From NCBI GenBank assembly GCA_023392755.1, contig JAEWNM010000301.1, positions 1 to 8,292 of the forward strand: a DNA stretch of 8,292 bases, given 5' to 3'. How positions within the stretch are numbered: position 1 is the stretch's first letter; every line of letters starts with the position of its first letter. This stretch comes from Bacillota bacterium (lineage in GTDB: Bacteria > Bacillota > Clostridia > Christensenellales > Aristaeellaceae). The notes under the pieces were generated by a model. That model was not told the origin of the DNA. It saw only the letters and a list, made by a program, of their open reading frames with translations, and did no database searches. The position numbers and the translations under genes were made by a program. Shown in pieces: positions 5,292 through 8,292 of the stretch.

Positions 5292-5312
5292 ATGCACAGC
5301 GGCTTTTTCGGT

Positions 5313-5657
5313 TTATTCCTTGCCGCAGGGTTTTGCTTCGTCATCGTCCGGGCGTATGCCCAAATGCTGGTCCAGCCGCTTGTGCGCCGATTTTACGGAT
5401 TCTTCCACACGGGTCACGCGCTCGGCAAGGCGGCCCATGTTATCCGCGGTGCGGTGTTGCTCCGACTTGATGTCATCGATGCCTTCCTTGATATAATTGA
5501 TATCCACTTTGAGGGTGGCCTCCACGGAAGCGTCTGAAGCAATATCCTGCTTATGGGCGCGCCTGTAGGCCATCGTGCCGAAAATAATGCTGGCCACCAC
5601 GCCCACCGCCCCGAGGATTCCCCCCAGGATGCCCGCGATCATGCCTGTTTGCTCCAT
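5313..5657 (-). CDS. Small one-helix coiled-coil membrane protein, holin-accessory-like
   Basis: The 114-residue protein has one N-terminal membrane helix (about residues 7-29, glycine-rich, MIAGILGGILGAVGVVASII) followed by a charged helical region (about 45-98) with heptad-like spacing: INYIKEGIDDIKSEQ, then LAERVTRVEESVKSAHKRLD. This arrangement, and the RVEESVKSAHKRLD motif in particular, resembles small proteins encoded beside phage lysis genes (XhlA/holin-associated type). That is my recollection of the family, not a search result. No lysin, holin or other phage gene is nearby, so it may be a domesticated or orphan copy. The start at ATG 5657 is preferred over one nine codons upstream because AAAAAGGTG (5664-5672) lies six bases ahead. 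Transcription is leftward; no strong promoter is visible between here and the ccdA terminator. Confidence 0.7.
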   Translation of the reverse strand: MEQTGMIAGILGGILGAVGVVASIIFGTMAYRRAHKQDIASDASVEATLKVDINYIKEGIDDIKSEQHRTADNMGRLAERVTRVEESVKSAHKRLDQHLGIRPDDDEAKPCGKE

Positions 5658-5774
5658 GCATAACACCTTTTTCTTTCGATTCAAAAAGCACAGCGCGCAG
5701 TGCCGGTTGAATACGCGCCTCTATAGCAGATTATGTGAAGCCTTTCGCTGCGGTGCGGGTAAGCGAGGGGGCGC

Positions 5775-5801
5775 AAAAAAACGGGCAGTATGCATGCCCG
5801 T
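5775..5801 (-). terminator. Intrinsic terminator of the tlpA-ccdA operon
   Basis: Read on the minus strand, ACGGGCA and TGCCCGT (plus-strand 5795-5801 and 5781-5787) form a perfect 7-bp GC-rich stem with a 7-base loop, followed directly by a run of seven T (A5775-A5781 on the plus strand). It lies 33 bases after the ccdA stop, the expected place for the end of this operon. Confidence 0.88.
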
Positions 5802-5834
5802 CAATGCGGTTTGGCAAAGCCCGGCCCGGTTACG

Positions 5835-6548
5835 CTACATAAGCCTGAACAGGCGCAGCACGCCAAGCAGTATCATCACGGCTCCGGCCGCCTTGCGGAT
5901 CAGGGCCTGATGGGTGCGCAGGAAGGAAAGCATGGCGCCAAGCCTTGCGTACAGCGCCATGAACAAAAGAAACGGCACGGTCATGCCCAGTGCATACAGC
6001 AGCAAAAGCCATGTGCCGCGGGCGGCTGTGCTCCCTTCAGTGGCGGCCATCAGCAGCACGTTGAACAAAAACGGGGACGTGCAGGACAGCCAGGATATGG
6101 CCAGCACAATACCCAGCAACATCATTTTCACAAACCCGCCGGCGGCTATGCTTTTTGCGTCGGCCTTAACGGAAAACAGGCGAAGCCCGGGCACCGCGCC
6201 CAGCATCATCAGCCCGAAGAGCACCATCAGCGCCCCGCCTATGTAGGGAAAGGCGTCGCGGTATTGCTTGAGCAGGCTGCCCAGCGCGCCGGCCCCCGCC
6301 CCCAGCACCATAAAGAAGGGTATAAAGCCCGCCGCAAAGCCCAGCATGCGCAGCAGAATCTGCTTGCGCGCGCCTTTGCCGCGCTGATGAAGCGGGCCTT
6401 CGCCCATCAGATATACGGCGTACACCGGCAGCATGGGAACAATGCAGGGCGACAAAAAGGCCAGAAAACCGTTCAGCAGGGCCGACCAGGCGGTGAAGCT
6501 CAATTCCACAAGCTGTGGCGCGGTACTGAAATCAAAACCGGATGGCAA
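5835..6548 (-). CDS. ccdA: CcdA-type thiol-disulfide transmembrane protein (DsbD core)
   Basis: The 237-residue protein has the six-helix core of the CcdA/DsbD family. The redox cysteines are seen in their usual contexts: Cys35 in FLSPCIVPMLPVY (31-43) and Cys156 in SWLSCTSPFL (152-161). CcdA passes electrons from cytoplasmic thioredoxin through this cysteine pair to a thioredoxin-like protein outside the membrane. The start is TTG at 6548, supported by GGGAGGGGG (6556-6564) seven bases ahead; no in-frame ATG or GTG is near, and the first helix begins shortly after. It lies 16 bases downstream of the TlpA-like gene, whose product is the expected partner, and an intrinsic terminator follows. 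In Bacillus, CcdA serves cytochrome c maturation and spore formation; no cytochrome gene is visible here, so the final acceptor is open. Confidence 0.92.
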   Translation of the reverse strand: MPSGFDFSTAPQLVELSFTAWSALLNGFLAFLSPCIVPMLPVYAVYLMGEGPLHQRGKGARKQILLRMLGFAAGFIPFFMVLGAGAGALGSLLKQYRDAFPYIGGALMVLFGLMMLGAVPGLRLFSVKADAKSIAAGGFVKMMLLGIVLAISWLSCTSPFLFNVLLMAATEGSTAARGTWLLLLYALGMTVPFLLFMALYARLGAMLSFLRTHQALIRKAAGAVMILLGVLRLFRLM

Positions 6549-6564
6549 GGCACATCCCCCTCCC

Positions 6565-7242
6565 TTACGGCGTATTGGGCGCTTTAAGGCCGGCCATTTG
6601 TACGGCTTCCTCCATCAGCTCATAGGTCATACCGCCTGGCTGGTATGTGCTAAGATACCCATCCCTGTCGATGAACACGGACAGGGGATAGCCTTCCAGC
6701 TGATAAAACGTGGTAAGCAGGAAATTGGCATCCTCCACCATGCGCAGGGAATCCAGCCCGTTATCCTTCAAAAACTTCCTGGCGGCCTCCTGGGTATCCC
6801 TGTCGGGCACGTGGATGAGCACGACCTGAAGCTCCTCGCCGTAGGCCTCTTGCAGCTTTAAGATATCGGGCATCTCCTGCTGGCAGGGCGGGCACCAGCT
6901 GGTGAAAAAGTTGAGATATACCACCTTGCCCTTCAAATCGCTGAAGGTCATGGGGCTGCCCTCAATGTCGCCGAGCAGGTAGGGCATGCCCTTATCGTTG
7001 GTGGGCAGTGGCGTCGGCACGGCCTGGGTGCCTGCCGCCGCGGCAGGCGCAGGCGTAGGCGTCGCGGTTAGCTCCGGCGTAGGCGTCGCAGTGGGCTCCG
7101 GTGTAGGCGTTGCGGTGGGGATAGGCGTAGGTGTGGCCCTGGGCGGATAGAGCGAAGGCGGCCATTGGGCTGTGAGCGAGACGGCAACGGCTATAATGGC
7201 TATGGCAAGTACGGTCAGCAGAAAGCGCCGGCTGTTTTTCAT
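6565..7242 (-). CDS. TlpA/ResA-like membrane-anchored thioredoxin protein
   Basis: The 225-residue protein has a basic start and one N-terminal membrane helix (about residues 6-25), a proline/threonine-rich linker (36-81) and a TlpA/ResA thioredoxin domain (about 86-220). The active site is FTSWCPPC (113-120), and the loop opposite it carries the family's cis-proline in GYPLSVFID (184-192). The domain should lie outside the membrane and reduce or isomerise disulfides, recharged by CcdA from the next gene. There is no lipobox cysteine after the helix, so it is a signal anchor rather than a lipoprotein. The linker is encoded by a 24-bp tandem repeat and can be expected to vary in length between strains. 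The ATG at 7242 has AAGGGAG (7252-7258) nine bases ahead, and an extended -10 promoter lies about 45 bases upstream. It is the first gene of the operon. Confidence 0.92.
   Translation of the reverse strand: MKNSRRFLLTVLAIAIIAVAVSLTAQWPPSLYPPRATPTPIPTATPTPEPTATPTPELTATPTPAPAAAAGTQAVPTPLPTNDKGMPYLLGDIEGSPMTFSDLKGKVVYLNFFTSWCPPCQQEMPDILKLQEAYGEELQVVLIHVPDRDTQEAARKFLKDNGLDSLRMVEDANFLLTTFYQLEGYPLSVFIDRDGYLSTYQPGGMTYELMEEAVQMAGLKAPNTP
7056..7137 (-). repeat. 24-bp tandem repeat encoding the Pro/Thr linker
   Basis: On the plus strand, units beginning TAGGCGTCGC start at 7056, 7080 and 7104, and a degenerate one (TAGGTGTGGC) starts at 7128. On the minus strand each unit encodes ATPTPE-type octapeptides. 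The third and fourth units have drifted. In-frame 24-bp steps change only linker length, not the reading frame. Confidence 0.85.
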
Positions 7243-7287
7243 CCTTCATGTCTCCCTTTTTCATCGCTGATGGATGTCGTTTTTGGC

Positions 7288-7316
7288 AGTATACCAGAAA
7301 ATATGCACGCCCGAAA
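7288..7316 (-). promoter_or_regulatory. Extended -10 promoter of the tlpA-ccdA operon
   Basis: On the minus strand TATACT (7288-7293) is preceded by TGG, an extended -10. The -35 position (7311-7316, 17-base spacer) reads TTTCGG and is weak. Transcription would begin near 7281, about 40 bases before the gene's ATG. Confidence 0.55.
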
Positions 7317-7487
7317 CAGGAGAGCATTTCCACACGGCGGCTTTTGGGCCGGGGCGGGAAGTTTTACATAGATCTGCTGCGGACACCGGTTTATGTTTCA
7401 AGATGATTGTACGGCCTTTCTTTGCACCTTTCAGTGACCTGGGCACAAAAGGATGTATTTTATGCGCAATACAAAGGACAATCACGA

Positions 7488-7723
7488 ATGAAAATGCTTC
7501 CGACCATCAAAAAACCCAGGGAGGTAATGGAGGGCCGGAGCCCTCCATTTGAAGATCGCAAACCAGCGACATGTATGGTGGTTTGCGAAGGAATTTCGCA
7601 GAAATTCCATCCTTGCCCGAGCAAACGGCCGCAAAAGGCGCAGCCTTTTGCAGTGCAGCGAGGGAAAAGCTCAACAAAGTGGCGACAGCCACTTTGTTGA
7701 TACACGGAAGCATGAAAATGCTT
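7488..7723. repeat. 12-bp direct and 9-bp inverted repeats flanking the hairpin cluster
   Basis: ATGAAAATGCTT occurs at 7488-7499 and again at 7712-7723, flanking six of the seven hairpins. In addition ATGCTTCCG (7494-7502) and CGGAAGCAT (7705-7713) are perfect inverted repeats. The direct copies could be a target duplication around an inserted element; the inverted ones could be its ends or the closing helix of an RNA fold. The right-hand side can also fold as AAGCAT/ATGCTT with a GAAA loop. Confidence 0.5.
7686..7705. repeat. 20-bp interspersed repeat, copy 2
   Basis: This copy matches 5236-5255 at 19 of 20 positions. It is the loop end, right arm and following bases of the 13-bp hairpin at 7671-7700. 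Confidence 0.6.
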
Positions 7724-7744
7724 TTGCATTTTTCGTGGGAATAC

Positions 7745-7773
7745 TTGCAGGAGATGCGGTTTTGTGGCAGAAT
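7745..7773 (+). promoter_or_regulatory. Candidate guaA promoter
   Basis: TTGCAG (7745-7750), 17 bases, then CAGAAT (7768-7773) with TG at 7765-7766 as an extended -10. Transcription would begin near 7780 and give a leader of about 60 bases with a small CCGGG/CCCGG hairpin (7790-7805). No purine riboswitch is visible in that leader. The -10 is only moderate. Confidence 0.4.
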
Positions 7774-7840
7774 AGGTAAGTCCATTATTCCGGGGACGAG
7801 CCCGGCTATGGCAGGCGTTTATGTAAGGAGGTCGGCCCCC

Positions 7841-8292
7841 ATGCTTTCGACCCAATGCGTGGTGATACTGGACTTTGGCGGCCAGTACACCCAATTGATT
7901 GCCCGGCGCGTGCGGGAGAACAGCGTTTATTCCGAGGTAGTGCCATATACTGCGTCCCTCCGGCAGATTGAAGAATTAAAGCCGGTGGGCATTATTTTAA
8001 GCGGCGGTCCCGCCAGCGTGCTGGACGCCGACGCGCCCCGCTGCGATGCGGGCATTTTTGATTTGGGCGTGCCGGTGCTTGGCATCTGCTACGGCATGCA
8101 GTTGATGGCGGTGCTTTTGAACGGCCAGGTCACGCGGCCCGACCAAAGGGAATACGGCCGCGCCCAGGTTTTCATGGACAAGCGGGAGGGGCTGTTTGAA
8201 AACATGTCCCCCTCCTCCTCCTGCTGGCTGAGCCACACCTATCAGGTGTCCCGGCTGCCGGAGGGCTTTGCACCCATCGCTCACAGCGATAG
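7841..8292 (+). CDS. guaA: GMP synthase, N-terminal glutaminase part
   Basis: The first 150 codons of guaA are present; the gene runs off the right edge. The enzyme makes GMP from XMP, ATP and glutamine in the cytoplasm. The visible part is the class I glutamine amidotransferase domain: VVILDFGGQYTQLIARRVRE (7-26), the SGGP motif at 54-57, the nucleophile Cys83 in LGICYGMQLMA (80-90), and SHTYQVSRLPEGF (131-143). The catalytic His/Glu pair and the ATP-pyrophosphatase domain would lie outside the window. The ribosome binding site TAAGGAGGT (7824-7832) lies eight bases before the ATG and fits the start exactly. The gene stands alone at this edge, divergent from the tlpA-ccdA operon. Its leader shows no guanine riboswitch, so control by purines, if any, works by another route. 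Confidence 0.96.
   Translation, partial: MLSTQCVVILDFGGQYTQLIARRVRENSVYSEVVPYTASLRQIEELKPVGIILSGGPASVLDADAPRCDAGIFDLGVPVLGICYGMQLMAVLLNGQVTRPDQREYGRAQVFMDKREGLFENMSPSSSCWLSHTYQVSRLPEGFAPIAHSD

Larger units (their letters stand above)
7454..7737. repeat. Cluster of seven consecutive hairpins, unknown element
   Basis: The hairpins in order are: TGTATT 7454-7459 with AATACA 7468-7473; AATGGAGGGC 7526-7535 with GCCCTCCATT 7540-7549 (CGGA loop); CGCAAACCA 7557-7565 with TGGTTTGCG 7579-7587; GGAATTTC 7590-7597 with GAAATTCC 7601-7608 (GCA loop); GCAAAAGGC 7631-7639 with GCCTTTTGC 7643-7651 (GCA loop); TCAACAAAGTGGC 7671-7683 with GCCACTTTGTTGA 7688-7700 (GACA loop); and AAAATGC 7715-7721 with GCATTTT 7726-7732. 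All listed stems are perfect. Six of them fall within 212 bases. I do not recognise the element. Options are an interspersed palindromic repeat, a structured RNA, or part of a guaA leader. The strand is undecided because hairpins are symmetric. Confidence 0.65.
7317..7840. other. Spacer between divergent tlpA and guaA genes, rich in hairpins
   Basis: No gene is supported in this stretch. From 7331 to about 7450 I see nothing interpretable. From 7454 to 7737 the DNA is a near-continuous series of palindromes, listed separately. The last 100 bases hold a guaA promoter candidate (7745-7773), a small CCGGG/CCCGG hairpin (7790-7805) and the guaA ribosome binding site. Minus-strand frames of up to 144 codons cross it but have no ribosome binding sites, and their sequences reflect the palindromes. 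Confidence 0.6.

Noticed and set aside
4553..5470. A 305-codon plus-strand frame opposite the DUF3298 gene
   Set aside because: It is antisense to a gene with convincing domain motifs, crosses the repeat region at 5216-5291, and has no family motif.
5790..6587. A 265-codon plus-strand frame opposite ccdA
   Set aside because: It is extremely rich in His, Gln and Lys, as expected for the complement of a leucine/alanine-rich membrane gene, and overlaps the operon terminator.
7454..7737. CRISPR array
   Set aside because: The palindromes differ in sequence, length and spacing; there is no constant repeat with regular unique spacers.
7774..7840. Purine or ykkC-type riboswitch before guaA
   Set aside because: The leader has only one short CCGGG/CCCGG hairpin and none of the conserved loop sequences of those classes that I know.
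7460..7894. A 144-codon minus-strand frame across the hairpin cluster
   Set aside because: No ribosome binding site or family resemblance; it overlaps the start of guaA and its sequence mirrors the palindromes.

Overview
The window looks like chromosomal DNA from a Gram-positive, probably anaerobic member of the Clostridia (Bacillota). The evidence is indirect: strong AGGAGG-type ribosome binding sites, TTGACA/TATAAT-like promoters several of which carry a TGn extended -10, a manganese (yybP-ykoY) riboswitch in front of mntP, and a Mrp/NBP35-type Fe-S carrier with an N-terminal cysteine cluster. The DNA is G+C-rich by eye. No rRNA, tRNA, CRISPR array or transposase gene was found. Species-level assignment is not possible from what I can see.

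Layout. At the left edge the first 72 codons of a polysaccharide deacetylase run leftward off the window. A long spacer with promoter-like sequences and a dyad follows, then a translationally coupled pair on the + strand: an AraC-type regulator and an EamA/DMT-family ten-helix exporter. Next on + is mrp, with its own promoter and a leader containing two hairpins. After it comes mntP (manganese exporter) behind a compact promoter, riboswitch and terminator cassette. From about 4466 to 7242 the genes are on the - strand: a DUF4163/DUF3298 (PdaC/RsiV-like) protein, a small one-helix coiled-coil protein resembling phage holin-associated proteins, and a thioredoxin-type redox operon (TlpA/ResA-like protein followed by CcdA) closed by a clear intrinsic terminator. 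The right edge holds the start of guaA (GMP synthase) on +.

How parts work together. The AraC protein probably regulates its own operon and the coupled exporter, whose substrate cannot be told from sequence. MntP exports Mn2+, and its riboswitch should let transcription through when Mn2+ is high. Here the predicted transcription start falls on the first base of aptamer helix P1, and the 3' strand of P1 is also the 5' arm of the terminator. CcdA should carry electrons across the membrane to the WCPPC thioredoxin domain of the TlpA-like protein outside the cell.

Unexplained structure. The non-coding DNA is unusually rich in short repeats and palindromes. Seven hairpins lie in a row between tlpA and guaA (7454-7737), six of them flanked by 12-bp direct repeats. 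A 20-bp sequence from that cluster recurs at 5236-5255 inside a separate 41-bp-period repeat. A 38-bp copy of the 3' end of the DUF3298 gene lies about 200 bp downstream of that gene. These look like members of one or more interspersed repeat families and are the best candidates for undescribed elements here.
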